The notes beneath the pieces are model-generated. The model did not search any database, was not told where the DNA came from, and saw nothing but the letters and a program-made list of their open reading frames with translations. A program made the translations under genes and the position numbers. From contig CANRWO010000008.1 in NCBI GenBank assembly GCA_947643615.1, positions 30,178-94,177 on the forward strand: a stretch of DNA of 64,000 nucleotides, in the 5' to 3' direction. The first letter of the stretch is position 1. Every line of letters starts with the position of its first letter. Of this stretch, positions 8,084 through 15,636 are shown in pieces. This stretch comes from an uncultured Lachnospiraceae bacterium (GTDB lineage Bacteria; Bacillota; Clostridia; Lachnospirales; Lachnospiraceae).

Positions 8084-8092
8084 ATTATACCA
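8084..8092 (-). promoter_or_regulatory. Extended -10 promoter for the PqqD/kinase gene
   Basis: On the minus strand, TG-N-TATAAT is formed by positions 8092 to 8084, about 45 bases before the start codon at 8038. No good -35 is seen, as is common with extended -10 promoters. A and T runs fill 8060-8083. Confidence 0.5.
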
Positions 8093-8134
8093 CTCTTTGG
8101 CAGGCGGGGCGACAAATCTTTTTTAAAAAATGGT

Positions 8135-8162
8135 TTGCCTGGGGCGGAAAGCGTGATAAAAT
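8135..8162 (+). promoter_or_regulatory. Sigma-A-type promoter for trpS
   Basis: TTGCCT (8135-8140), a 16-base spacer and TAAAAT (8157-8162) lie about 45 bases before the trpS start. The short leader leaves no room for a T-box riboswitch. Confidence 0.5.
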
Positions 8163-8207
8163 GGTAATCAATGTATGGATTAAATATTTTGATTGGAGCG
8201 GTAAAGT

Positions 8208-9290
8208 ATGGACAAAATCATTTTGACAGGTGACAGGCCTACGGGAAGGCTACATGTGGGGCATTATGTCGGCTCCCTGCGCAGAAGAGTGGAACTGCAG
8301 AATTCCGGGGAATATAAAAAGACATATATTATGATTGCGGATGCCCAGGCGTTGACGGACAATATTGAAAATCCCGATAAAGTCAGGCAGAATATTATTG
8401 AGGTGGCTCTGGACTATATGTCCTGCGGATTAGATCCGGAAAAGTCTGTCCTGTTTATTCAGTCGCAGATTTCTGAATTGTGTGAACTTACATTTTATTA
8501 TATGGATCTTGTCACCGTGGCCAGGCTGCAGAGGAATCCCACTGTAAAAAGTGAGATACAGATGCGTAATTTTGAGGCCAGCATACCGGTGGGATTTTTC
8601 ACATATCCCATCAGCCAGGCCGCCGATATTACGGCGTTTAAGGCTACTACCGTGCCGGTTGGGGATGACCAGCTTCCCATGATTGAACAGACAAGGGAGA
8701 TCGTGCATAAATTTAATACCGTGTATGCGCCCGTACTGGTGGAGCCTGCGGCACTGCTTCCGGAAAACGATGCATGTAAGAGACTGCCGGGTATTGACGG
8801 GAAGGCAAAGATGAGTAAATCTCTCGGGAACAGCATTGCCCTGGCTGACAGTGCGGATGAGGTACGGGCCAAGGTTATGAGCATGTACACGGATCCCCAG
8901 CACTTACAGGTGAGCGACCCGGGGCATCTGGAAGGGAACACGGTATTCACTTATCTGGATGCTTTTTGCAGACAGGAGCATTTCGAAAGATATCTGCCGG
9001 ATTATCCTAATCTGGACGAGCTGAAGGCCCATTATGTCCGTGGGGGATTGGGTGATGTGAAAGTGAAGAAGTTCCTGAACAATATTATGCAGGAGACTTT
9101 GGAACCGATCCGCAATCGCAGAAAAGAACTGGAAAAGGATATTCCTGCCGTATATGATGTCTTGAAAAAGGGAAGTGATATTGCCAGGGAAGCGGCTGCA
9201 CAGACGCTTTCCGAGGTAAAAAGCGCCATGAAGATCAATTATTTCGAGGATCAGGAGTTGATCCGGTGGCAGAGTGAGATGTACGGATAG
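8208..9290 (+). CDS. trpS: Tryptophanyl-tRNA synthetase
   Basis: This cytoplasmic enzyme charges tRNA-Trp with tryptophan using ATP. The 360-residue class I synthetase has the HIGH-type motif HVGH at residues 16-19 within [10 protein letters not shown], and KMSKS at 201-205 within [19 protein letters not shown] near residue 150 belongs to the Trp-binding pocket region. The length is close to the bacterial norm of about 330-340 with a slightly long C terminus. The ATG follows GGAG at a normal distance. It is divergent from the PqqD/kinase gene and has its own promoter. The usual T-box leader seen upstream of some Firmicute trpS genes is absent. Confidence 0.96.
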   Translation: MDKIILTGDRPTGRLHVGHYVGSLRRRVELQNSGEYKKTYIMIADAQALTDNIENPDKVRQNIIEVALDYMSCGLDPEKSVLFIQSQISELCELTFYYMDLVTVARLQRNPTVKSEIQMRNFEASIPVGFFTYPISQAADITAFKATTVPVGDDQLPMIEQTREIVHKFNTVYAPVLVEPAALLPENDACKRLPGIDGKAKMSKSLGNSIALADSADEVRAKVMSMYTDPQHLQVSDPGHLEGNTVFTYLDAFCRQEHFERYLPDYPNLDELKAHYVRGGLGDVKVKKFLNNIMQETLEPIRNRRKELEKDIPAVYDVLKKGSDIAREAAAQTLSEVKSAMKINYFEDQELIRWQSEMYG

Positions 9291-9319
9291 GGTGTTTAGC
9301 GGCAGATCCTGATTTTTCG

Positions 9320-9404
9320 CAAATTTGTGCCGGAGCGCCACAAATTTGTTTGATGGCAGACGCAAATTTGATATTTGCGTCGCCCCGTCGCGCAAACGCT
9401 CCGG
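9320..9404 (+). repeat. Nested inverted repeats between trpS and the SH3 gene
   Basis: Three perfect stems interlock. CAAATTTGTG (9320-9329) pairs with CACAAATTTG (9339-9348); GACGCAAAT (9359-9367) pairs with ATTTGCGTC (9373-9381); and CCGGAGCG (9330-9337), in the loop of the first, pairs with CGCTCCGG (9397-9404). The structure ends just before the ribosome binding site of the next gene. It could be alternative RNA folds or a palindromic repeat unit. No T-run follows. Confidence 0.5.
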
Positions 9405-9417
9405 AATGGAGATTAAC

Positions 9418-10563
9418 ATGAAAGACAATAGAGATGGGGATGTAGAAGAATTAGCGGAAGAGTTGGAGTCCAGGCTTACTCAGAAAGAGGAGGATGACTT
9501 CGAGGAGATTTTGCTGGAGGACACCCGGGAGGAGCTTTGGCTGGAAGATACCCAGGAAATCAATCCTGGGGGACAAGGCCGGTTGGGTAAGGCTTCTGAC
9601 AGGCACCGGAGGAAAAATATTCCTGAGGAAGAACTTTTGGAGGAGGACTGGGAAGATGAGGGGGCTGCTTCCATGAATCCCTGGATGATGGCGGCTGCAA
9701 TGGCCGGACTGATTATTCTCGCTGCTATTATTTGTGCGGTGCTATGGCATTTTACCCATCTAAAGGGGGATGGAGACCCGGAATCTTCCCAGATATCGGC
9801 TTCAACGGAATCTTCTGGGGCGGATTTGCGGCCGGAGACGGATGCTTTTGCTTTGGACACGCCAAACAGTGGTGAATCCTTGACAGACGTGCCTGCGTCG
9901 GTTACTGCCGAGCCGCCGGAATCTCCTGAATCTACGGCTGCGCCGTCGCCGACACCGACGGTTTTGCCCTCCGCAGTCCCGTCCACGTCGCCGCTGCCAT
10001 CGGCCTCGCCGGGGAATCAGGCTTCTAATGCAGTGCAGGAACCGATATCCGGCACGGTTGCCATGGATTTTGTCCAGGACAATGCGGATGTAACTCCAAA
10101 GGATGTGATTAACCTGCGCTCGGAGCCAAGTACTCTGAATGCGGATAATATCGTGGCACAAGCCAAAAACGGAGAGGTCCTGAGCCGTACGGGGGTGAAT
10201 GAGGCTACCGGCTGGACAAGGCTGGAATACAACGGAGAGATCCTGTATGGGGTTTCCCAATATCTGACCACAGACCTGACTTATAAAACTCCTGTCCAGG
10301 CTGCCAATCCAAACAGGGTCAACACCATAGACGGAAGAGTGATTCTGTTTACGGACTGCAGCGATAATGTTACTCCCAAGGAATATGTGAATTTGAGGAC
10401 GGAACCGAGCACATCGGAGGGCGAGTCTACCGTACGCTGCCAGATAAGCAACGGTGAGTCGATACACCGGACAGGTTACAGCCCCGACGCAGGATGGTCA
10501 AGGGTGGAGTATAACGGAGAGGTTTTGTATGTAGTCAGCAGTTATGTGTATACGGTTGAATAG
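9418..10563 (+). CDS. Membrane-anchored protein with two bacterial SH3 domains
   Basis: I chose ATG 9418, with GGAG seven bases upstream, giving 381 residues; an ATG at 9406 is also in frame. The N-terminal about 85 residues are highly acidic and cytoplasmic in type. One membrane segment follows (MMAAAMAGLIILAAIICAVL). After it comes a Ser/Pro/Thr-rich linker with PSPTPTVLPS, and then two SH3b repeats, each with VTPKDVINLRSEPS or VTPKEYVNLRTEPS, a GWTRLEYNGE-type strand and a closing YGVSQYLT or YVVSSYVY. Such domains usually bind peptidoglycan outside the cell. The specific ligand is unknown. It ends about 100 bases before spoVAD, with a hairpin and T-run between. Confidence 0.85.
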   Translation: MKDNRDGDVEELAEELESRLTQKEEDDFEEILLEDTREELWLEDTQEINPGGQGRLGKASDRHRRKNIPEEELLEEDWEDEGAASMNPWMMAAAMAGLIILAAIICAVLWHFTHLKGDGDPESSQISASTESSGADLRPETDAFALDTPNSGESLTDVPASVTAEPPESPESTAAPSPTPTVLPSAVPSTSPLPSASPGNQASNAVQEPISGTVAMDFVQDNADVTPKDVINLRSEPSTLNADNIVAQAKNGEVLSRTGVNEATGWTRLEYNGEILYGVSQYLTTDLTYKTPVQAANPNRVNTIDGRVILFTDCSDNVTPKEYVNLRTEPSTSEGESTVRCQISNGESIHRTGYSPDAGWSRVEYNGEVLYVVSSYVYTVE

Positions 10564-10578
10564 TACCTGAATTATTCA

Positions 10579-10609
10579 TGAATGAATTTCCTCCGGACAG
10601 GGGATAATG
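10579..10609 (+). promoter_or_regulatory. Possible forespore (sigma-G-type) promoter for spoVAD
   Basis: TGAATG (10579-10584), 18 bases, then GATAATG (10603-10609) is loosely similar to sigma-F/G elements, which would suit spoVAD. The match is imperfect and the same bases also take part in a hairpin. Confidence 0.25.
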
Positions 10610-10661
10610 TTAGAACAAGCATTGCCAGAACAGACATTATTCTTTAGCCGGAGGGATTTTT
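10590..10661 (+). terminator. Hairpin with T-run overlapping the spoVAD ribosome binding site
   Basis: CCTCCGG (10590-10596) pairs with CCGGAGG (10648-10654), and ATAATGT (10604-10610) pairs with ACATTAT (10634-10640), separated by symmetric seven-base internal loops. A T-run follows (10657-10662). It may terminate the upstream SH3 gene. The GGAGG in the right arm is the spoVAD ribosome binding site, so folding would also mask translation. Confidence 0.55.
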
Positions 10662-10662
10662 T

Positions 10663-11694
10663 ATGAGCCAGAATTTAGGAAAGGCAAGTGTAAAGCCGGA
10701 GCAGCCGGTATACATTTTGAACAGCGGGAGCATTGTGGGGACAAAGGAAGGGCAGGGGCCGCTGGGACTGCTCTTTGACATGGTGGGAAATGACGACATG
10801 TTTGGCTGCGGGAGCTGGGAGGAGGCAGAGAGCAGCCTGCAGAAAAGTGCGGTTCAGCTGGCGCTGGAAAAGGCCAAAGTAAAAGCGGATGATGTGAAAT
10901 TTATTTTTGCAGGAGACTTGCTTGGTCAATCTATAGCCACATCATTTGGTATATCGACATATCAGATACCACTACTTGGAGTATACGGAGCATGTTCCAC
11001 TTGTGGAGAATCATTGACTGTCGGGGTCATGACGATAGCCGGCGGATTTGCGGACAGGGTTGTGTGCGTTACATCCAGCCATTTTGCCAGCGCGGAAAAA
11101 GAATTTCGTTTTCCGTTGGAATACGGGAACCAGCGTCCTCTGTCCGCCACATGGACAGTGACAGGCGGCGGGGCTTTTGTGCTGGGGAATGAAGAGGCTC
11201 TGGCGGCATATGGGGATAGGCCCAGGGCAAAAATAACAGGTATGACAGTGGGGAAAATAGTGGATTATGGCTTGAAGGATTCTATGAATATGGGAGCTTG
11301 CATGGCCCCCGCGGCGGCTTCTACGCTGGAACAGCACTTTGTTGACTTTGGAAGTCAGCCGGAGGATTACGACAAGATCATTACCGGGGACCTGGGAAAG
11401 GTTGGCCGGAAGGTATTGATTGACCTGATGAAAGAGAAGGGTTATGACATCTCTGAACAGCATATGGATTGCGGCATTGAAATCTTTGACGGCCAGACCC
11501 AGGATACCCATGCCGGTGGAAGCGGCTGCGGCTGCAGTGCGGTAACGCTGTCCGCTTATATCCTGAAGCAGCTGGAGGAACGCAACTGGAAAAAGGTCCT
11601 CTTTATGCCTACCGGGGCATTGCTTTCCAAGACCAGCTTCAATGAGGGTAAAAGCGTTCCCGGAATTGCCCATGGACTGGTAATAGAATCCTAG
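10663..11694 (+). CDS. spoVAD: Stage V sporulation protein AD
   Basis: SpoVAD is a thiolase-fold protein that binds dipicolinic acid and works with SpoVAC and SpoVAE in loading and releasing it from spores. The 343-residue protein matches the family length (about 340) and shows its recognisable segments: YILNSGSIVGTKEGQGPLG near the N terminus, VYGACSTCGESL around residue 110, FASAEKEFRFPLEYGNQRP, WTVTGGGA and the C-terminal GSGCGCSAVTLS. GGAGGG precedes the ATG. SpoVAC is not next to it; instead a membrane SH3 gene is upstream, and spoVAE follows only after two other genes. Expression in the forespore is expected from the family. Confidence 0.95.
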   Translation: MSQNLGKASVKPEQPVYILNSGSIVGTKEGQGPLGLLFDMVGNDDMFGCGSWEEAESSLQKSAVQLALEKAKVKADDVKFIFAGDLLGQSIATSFGISTYQIPLLGVYGACSTCGESLTVGVMTIAGGFADRVVCVTSSHFASAEKEFRFPLEYGNQRPLSATWTVTGGGAFVLGNEEALAAYGDRPRAKITGMTVGKIVDYGLKDSMNMGACMAPAAASTLEQHFVDFGSQPEDYDKIITGDLGKVGRKVLIDLMKEKGYDISEQHMDCGIEIFDGQTQDTHAGGSGCGCSAVTLSAYILKQLEERNWKKVLFMPTGALLSKTSFNEGKSVPGIAHGLVIES

Positions 11695-11803
11695 GTACTA
11701 GTAACCCTATTGCGGTAACCTCATTTTATCCCAAGCTCCGGCATCACAGGGGTTGGGGTTACATATCCGGTATCGGGAAGGCACCGAGAACGGCAAGACG
11801 TCC

Positions 11804-11832
11804 TTGTAAATTTTGTCCCGGCAGTATATAAT
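11804..11832 (+). promoter_or_regulatory. Sigma-A-type promoter before the small hypothetical and ridA
   Basis: TTGTAA (11804-11809), a 17-base spacer and a perfect TATAAT (11827-11832). It lies about 60 bases before the start at 11892. The stretch 11695-11803 holds only a weak inverted repeat (GTAACCC at 11701 with GGGTTAC at 11756). Confidence 0.65.
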
Positions 11833-11891
11833 GAGCAGGGAAATAATATACGGTGTAATAAACGGTGCATCTGCATGGAAAGTGTGAATAT

Positions 11892-12143
11892 ATGCGGAAG
11901 ATGGAGTTTAAGATGGAGCGTCCCGGACTGCTGGAGGCAGGGCAGAAGGTCACGGTGACGGAAGGGGTGCTGCCCAGCAACTATTATTATATTATTGACC
12001 CTGCGTTGGCTATGTCCGCCAATATCCCTTTTCGTTACCGGCTTAAGAGCAGGGAAGGTATTGTTACGGATGTGGTGGAAAATGCCAGAGGGTTTTATGT
12101 TACGGCAGAGTTTGACGAGCCGGAAGTGGATATGGGCAGATGA
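11892..12143 (+). CDS. Small conserved hypothetical protein
   Basis: A short soluble protein of 83 residues if begun at ATG 11892; ATGs at 11865, 11901 and 11913 are also in frame, and the last has GGAG at good spacing. The sequence is not repetitive: a basic start, then LEAGQKVTVTEGVLPSNYYY, ANIPFRYRLKS, and GFYVTAEFDEPEV. Alternating hydrophobic residues suggest a small beta-barrel. I do not recognise a characterised family. It sits behind a strong promoter and ahead of ridA, with a half copy of the dispersed repeat between them. Coding status is supported by promoter position and protein-like composition only. Confidence 0.6.
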   Translation: MRKMEFKMERPGLLEAGQKVTVTEGVLPSNYYYIIDPALAMSANIPFRYRLKSREGIVTDVVENARGFYVTAEFDEPEVDMGR

Positions 12144-12158
12144 TCTTTCTTTTGCCGT

Positions 12159-12230
12159 GGGAAATCTGCCTTGCAGGCTGAAAATTCATCCTGCGCTGTT
12201 TGGCCGAAAGCGGTGCAGACAGTACACTGG
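12159..12230. repeat. Dispersed repeat, half copy
   Basis: GAAATCTGCCTTGCAGGCTG followed by AAAATTCATCCTGCGCTGTT and ending ACACTGG matches the right half of the full element at 30243-30404, including its right terminus. The left half is missing or unrecognisable. Confidence 0.65.
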
Positions 12231-12296
12231 CGCCATGGCACAGGGCGCAGGGTCAATGGTACATATTATATTTTTATCAGAAAAGGGGATAGGATT

Positions 12297-12671
12297 ATGT
12301 TACAGAAAATTTCAACAGACAAAGCGCCGGCTGCAATAGGCCCTTATTCTCAGGGGATCATTGCAAACAACATGTTTTTTGCCTCAGGGCAGATTCCCAT
12401 TGACCCGTCAACCGGTGAGATTACCGGGACGGACATTGCGGAGCAGGCCGAGCAGGTGTGCAAAAACGTGGGTGAGCTGTTAAAGGCAGCAGGCACAGAT
12501 TACGCCAATGTGGTAAAGACCGGCTGCTTTCTGGCAGATATGGGAGATTTTGCAGCCTTTAACGAGGTGTATGCAAAGTATTTCACAGGGAAACCGGCAA
12601 GAAGCTGCGTGGCCGTTAAAACTTTGCCGAAAAACGTGCTGTGCGAAGTCGAGGTCATTGCTGTACTATAA
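12297..12671 (+). CDS. ridA: RidA family reactive intermediate/imine deaminase
   Basis: RidA hydrolyses reactive 2-aminoacrylate and related imines released by PLP enzymes. The start is ATG 12297, preceded by AGGGGATAGGA, giving 124 residues, the usual family length. The N-terminal AIGPYSQGI, the FASGQIPIDP segment and the C-terminal PARSCVAVKTLPKN-LCEVEVIA block, with the substrate-binding Arg and the terminal Glu, are all intact. It lies between spoVAD and spoVAE, genes that normally sit together, which is an odd placement. It acts in the cytoplasm as a trimer by family knowledge. Confidence 0.95.
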   Translation: MLQKISTDKAPAAIGPYSQGIIANNMFFASGQIPIDPSTGEITGTDIAEQAEQVCKNVGELLKAAGTDYANVVKTGCFLADMGDFAAFNEVYAKYFTGKPARSCVAVKTLPKNVLCEVEVIAVL

Positions 12672-12777
12672 CATTATTGTGTGAAGAATGCATAATACAG
12701 GAGATCCGGCAGATACTATTTTCAAGGAAAACCCTGCAGAGCATAAGCTCCAGGGGGTATGTAAAGGAGTAGCTGTG

Positions 12778-13134
12778 ATGATGGATTATGTAAATGCGTT
12801 CTGGGTAGGCGGGTTGATCTGCGCTTTGGTGCAGATCCTGATGGAAAAGACGAAGATGATGCCGGGAAGGATTATGGTGCTGCTGGTGGTATCGGGTGCA
12901 GTCATAAGCTTTTTGGGTTGGTATGAGCCTTTTCAGGAATATGCAGGGGCTGGGGCAGGAGTTCCTCTCCTGGGTTTTGGCAATGTCCTTATGAAGGGTG
13001 TGAAAGAAGCAGTGGATGAGCAGGGGTTCCTGGGTGTCTTTGCGGGTGGGTTTAAGGCTGGCGCCATAGGCACGTCGGCGGCTTTGATCTTTGGGTATCT
13101 GGCCAGCCTGGTGTTCAAGTCAAAAATGAAGTAG
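12778..13134 (+). CDS. spoVAE: Stage V sporulation protein AE (SpoVAEb-type membrane protein)
   Basis: This is a 118-residue integral membrane protein of the SpoVA complex, thought to form part of the channel for calcium-dipicolinate across the inner spore membrane. The start ATG 12778 (or 12781) has GGAG eight bases upstream; the longer frame from 12688 lacks one. Family landmarks are NAFWVGGLICALVQIL at the N terminus, PGRIMV, the PLLGFGNVL-KGVKEAV segment and GGFKAGAIGTSAAL near the C terminus. Four hydrophobic segments are visible. The 3' end overlaps the convergent DUF5721-type gene by 20 bases. spoVAD lies 1.1 kb upstream, and no spoVAC is in the window. Confidence 0.92.
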   Translation: MMDYVNAFWVGGLICALVQILMEKTKMMPGRIMVLLVVSGAVISFLGWYEPFQEYAGAGAGVPLLGFGNVLMKGVKEAVDEQGFLGVFAGGFKAGAIGTSAALIFGYLASLVFKSKMK

Positions 13135-13618
13135 GAATGCCTTTTCCTTCCAGGTATTTCATCAATGCTTTGTCCCAGATGGCATCCGGTTCTTTGGAGG
13201 GCAGGAAGGTGTGGTAGGCGGTAGCCGTAGTCAGTACCGCTTTCGTCCCGTCGTAGCGGATATTCAGGACCAATGCTTTCACCAGGGACGGGTCTATGTC
13301 ACAGCCTTCCTTTTTTAACAAGGCAGCTGCCTTGTCCGGCATCAGGTGCAGGACAAAGCGGAAGAATAAAGGGGTGCGCTTCCCTTTGATCAGGTCGAAG
13401 CACAGTCCTTTTATTTCGCCCCAGGGACGGAATTCGTAAGGCAGCTCCGGGGAATCGCCGTCCCCGCCGTTGTAAAAATCCCGGTTCAGATGGCCGTCAA
13501 CCGTAAAATTGCAGGCAGTGCTGATCACTGCCTCTTCCAGAAGAAATATATCAAAAGTATCTGCCGTCAGCAGTTGGTTCATAAATTGTTTCATTGATGT
13601 AATCTGTAATGCTATCAT
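13115..13618 (-). CDS. DUF5721-like conserved protein
   Basis: The ATG at 13618 has GGAGG at ideal spacing on the minus strand, giving 167 residues; the longer frame to 13672 lacks one. The protein is soluble and matches what I recall of a Lachnospiraceae conserved family (DUF5721): MIALQITSMKQFMNQLL start, FDIFLLEEA, ACNFTVDGHLN, WGEIKGLCFDLIKGKRTP and a C-terminal ATAYHTFLPSKEPD segment. No enzymatic motif is evident and the function is unknown. It has its own good promoter and converges on spoVAE with a 20-base overlap of coding ends. Confidence 0.82.
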   Translation of the reverse strand: MIALQITSMKQFMNQLLTADTFDIFLLEEAVISTACNFTVDGHLNRDFYNGGDGDSPELPYEFRPWGEIKGLCFDLIKGKRTPLFFRFVLHLMPDKAAALLKKEGCDIDPSLVKALVLNIRYDGTKAVLTTATAYHTFLPSKEPDAIWDKALMKYLEGKGIPTSFLT

Positions 13619-13686
13619 AATGTTCCTCCGTGCAGGATCCGGTTCCGGGATCCGGATTCCCAAGCTTTTCATTTATGGATAATTGT

Positions 13687-13715
13687 AGTATACTTATTGC
13701 GGAAGTGTCAGTCAA
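13687..13715 (-). promoter_or_regulatory. Sigma-A-type promoter for the DUF5721-like gene
   Basis: On the minus strand TTGACT (13715-13710), a 17-base spacer and TATACT (13692-13687) form a strong match about 70 bases before the start codon. Confidence 0.68.
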
Positions 13716-13813
13716 GAGTATGTGATACCCGGAAGCGTCTCCGTGCATTGGATTTCGGCTGCGGATGAGGGGAGGCAGGGGTAGGCCCATACAGAAAGGG
13801 AAAGGATATAATT

Positions 13814-15232
13814 ATGCATGATTTCAGGTTTGAAGACATCGAAAACTTGTCGGTTGAACTTCCCGAGGACATCTTAAAAAGAAAATGGCATGGGGACTTT
13901 AAAGGGGCCAACAGGCTGATCGGCATATGGCTGGAAAAAGATATTCTGCCTGCGCTTCGGGAGAAGCTGATACTGGAGAGAGAAATTTTAAACAGGCTTC
14001 CTCTGGAATATCCTTTTACTTACGAGGAAGCTTTTGCAAAGCTTCAGGGGTTTGTGCCGGACCTGACGGAGGAGGAGTTCCGCACTTTGCAGGATGAGGG
14101 CAGGATTGACTGGATCTATGTGGAAGGTGAGGAGCGTTTTTTCAACCGGTTTGCGGAGACCTTGCTGAGGGTCAACCGGCAGATCATGGACCGCGCGGAC
14201 AGCGCCTGCAGCAAGGCTCCTTTGGAGAAGTGTCCGGCAGAGTCTTTGGAACGGCAGTCCCGGGAACAGGGGAAACAGGCTCTGCTCCGTGTCATCCGCC
14301 GGATAAGGGAACAGGGTGGGGCAGAGTGCAGATTCCGCGTCAGGGCATCTTTGCAGATTAAGGAGGAAAGCTTCAGGAAAGGCCGTGTAAAAGTACACAT
14401 TCCCGTACCGGCAGAGAGCAGCCAGCTTGCGGACATTCAGATCCATGCTTCTTCCGGGGAATATGTGCCGGCGCCTCCCGAGAGCGCTCAGCGTGCCGTC
14501 TGTTTTCAGGAGGATATGCAGGAAAACCATGAGTTTTGGGTGGAGTATTCCTATAGAAACAGGGTGGATTATGTGGAAATGAAGCCGGAGGAGGTAACGC
14601 CTGTGAATCCCGGGGACTTTGCGGAATACATGTCGGAGCAGCTTCCCCATATCCGTTTTACTCCCTATATGAAGGCATTGGCGGAGCAGCTGACGGGTGG
14701 GGTGAAGAATCCCTTGGAAAAGGCGCGAAACATTTATGATTACATAACCACCCATGTGGAATATTCTTTTGTAAGGAACTATTTTACCATCGAGAACCTG
14801 CCGGAATATGCGGCGGTAGGCGGCAAAGGGGACTGCGGGATCCAGGCGCTGATGTTCATTACCCTGTGCCGGATCGCCGGTGTCCCGGCAAGATGGCAGT
14901 CCGGCCTGTATACAACACCTTATTCTGCAGGCTGCCACGACTGGGCCCAGGTTTATATTGCCCCTTACGGCTGGAGATATGTGGATTGTTCCTTCGGGGG
15001 AAGCGCCTTCCGGGAAGGGGACGAGGAGCGGAGAAAGTTCTATTTCGGCAATCTGGATCCCTTCCGCATGGTGGCAAATTCCCGTTTCCAGCAGGAATTT
15101 GACGTAAAGAAAAGTTTCCTGCGCATCGACCCTTATGATAGCCAGAGGGGAGAGGCGGAATACGCAGACAGGGGGCTTGGTGAGGAGGAAGTCGTCTGGA
15201 AAGCGGATATTGTGGCATGCGACATGGTATAA
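13814..15232 (+). CDS. Transglutaminase-like domain protein
   Basis: The 472-residue protein lacks a signal peptide, so it is probably cytoplasmic. The first about 270 residues include acidic and helical regions plus a beta-rich domain with WVEYSYRNRVDYVEMKP near its end. A transglutaminase-like papain fold follows. The expected catalytic triad is present: Cys341 in GDCGIQAL, His375 in GCHDWAQVY and Asp391 in YVDCSFGG. Such domains act as proteases or amide-forming enzymes; substrate cannot be inferred. AAGGG and GGATATAATT precede the ATG. It stands alone, divergent from the DUF5721-like gene and upstream of the opp genes but separated from them by a promoter. Confidence 0.9.
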   Translation: MHDFRFEDIENLSVELPEDILKRKWHGDFKGANRLIGIWLEKDILPALREKLILEREILNRLPLEYPFTYEEAFAKLQGFVPDLTEEEFRTLQDEGRIDWIYVEGEERFFNRFAETLLRVNRQIMDRADSACSKAPLEKCPAESLERQSREQGKQALLRVIRRIREQGGAECRFRVRASLQIKEESFRKGRVKVHIPVPAESSQLADIQIHASSGEYVPAPPESAQRAVCFQEDMQENHEFWVEYSYRNRVDYVEMKPEEVTPVNPGDFAEYMSEQLPHIRFTPYMKALAEQLTGGVKNPLEKARNIYDYITTHVEYSFVRNYFTIENLPEYAAVGGKGDCGIQALMFITLCRIAGVPARWQSGLYTTPYSAGCHDWAQVYIAPYGWRYVDCSFGGSAFREGDEERRKFYFGNLDPFRMVANSRFQQEFDVKKSFLRIDPYDSQRGEAEYADRGLGEEEVVWKADIVACDMV

Positions 15233-15464
15233 CTTTACAGAGAGGACGGAAAACTGCCATGCACCGGCTGCAGGTATACTAGCTGTGCCGTTTCGGAGGG
15301 ATTTATTCCCGCGAGCAACGAGCCAAGTGGCTGCTTGCAGCGGGGTCTTTGATTTGCCCATAAAGGAGCGCCGGATTCCTGCAGGGCATTTTCTGATGCG
15401 CATATGGGGGCGGCCGGATGGCGGGGGAATTCCCCCGGGAATCCCGGCAAATGCTAAAAAGCAC

Positions 15465-15492
15465 TTGATTTTCCCGCAAAATACAGTATACT
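15465..15492 (+). promoter_or_regulatory. Sigma-A-type promoter for the peptide-binding protein gene
   Basis: TTGATT (15465-15470), 16 bases, TATACT (15487-15492). The preceding gene-free stretch 15233-15464 contains a perfect 14-bp palindrome, GGGGGAATTCCCCC (15423-15436), and no convincing gene. Confidence 0.58.
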
Positions 15493-15519
15493 AATAATAA
15501 TTGGCGGGTGGTTACGGTG

Positions 15520-15552
15520 GGGTAGCTTCAGGAAGGATGCTGCCCTATTTTT
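15520..15552 (+). terminator. Terminator-like hairpin in the oppA leader
   Basis: GGGTAGC (15520-15526) pairs with GCTGCCC (15539-15545) with one G-U pair, then TATTTTTG follows. It lies about 20 bases after the expected transcription start, so it could attenuate expression of the binding-protein gene. Confidence 0.45.
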
Positions 15553-15636
15553 GTAATTCCGTTGATGGAAAATCTTTTTTGAATCATCTGATTGAAAGAG
15601 ATTTTCGGAGCGATAAAAGAGGATAGGAGGAGTATT

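Noticed and set aside
8041..8207. T-box riboswitch before trpS
   Set aside because: Leader after the promoter is under 50 bases and lacks the T-box sequence.
13988..15403. 471-codon minus-strand frame opposite the transglutaminase-like gene
   Set aside because: The plus-strand frame has a complete catalytic triad; the minus-strand one has no recognisable motif.
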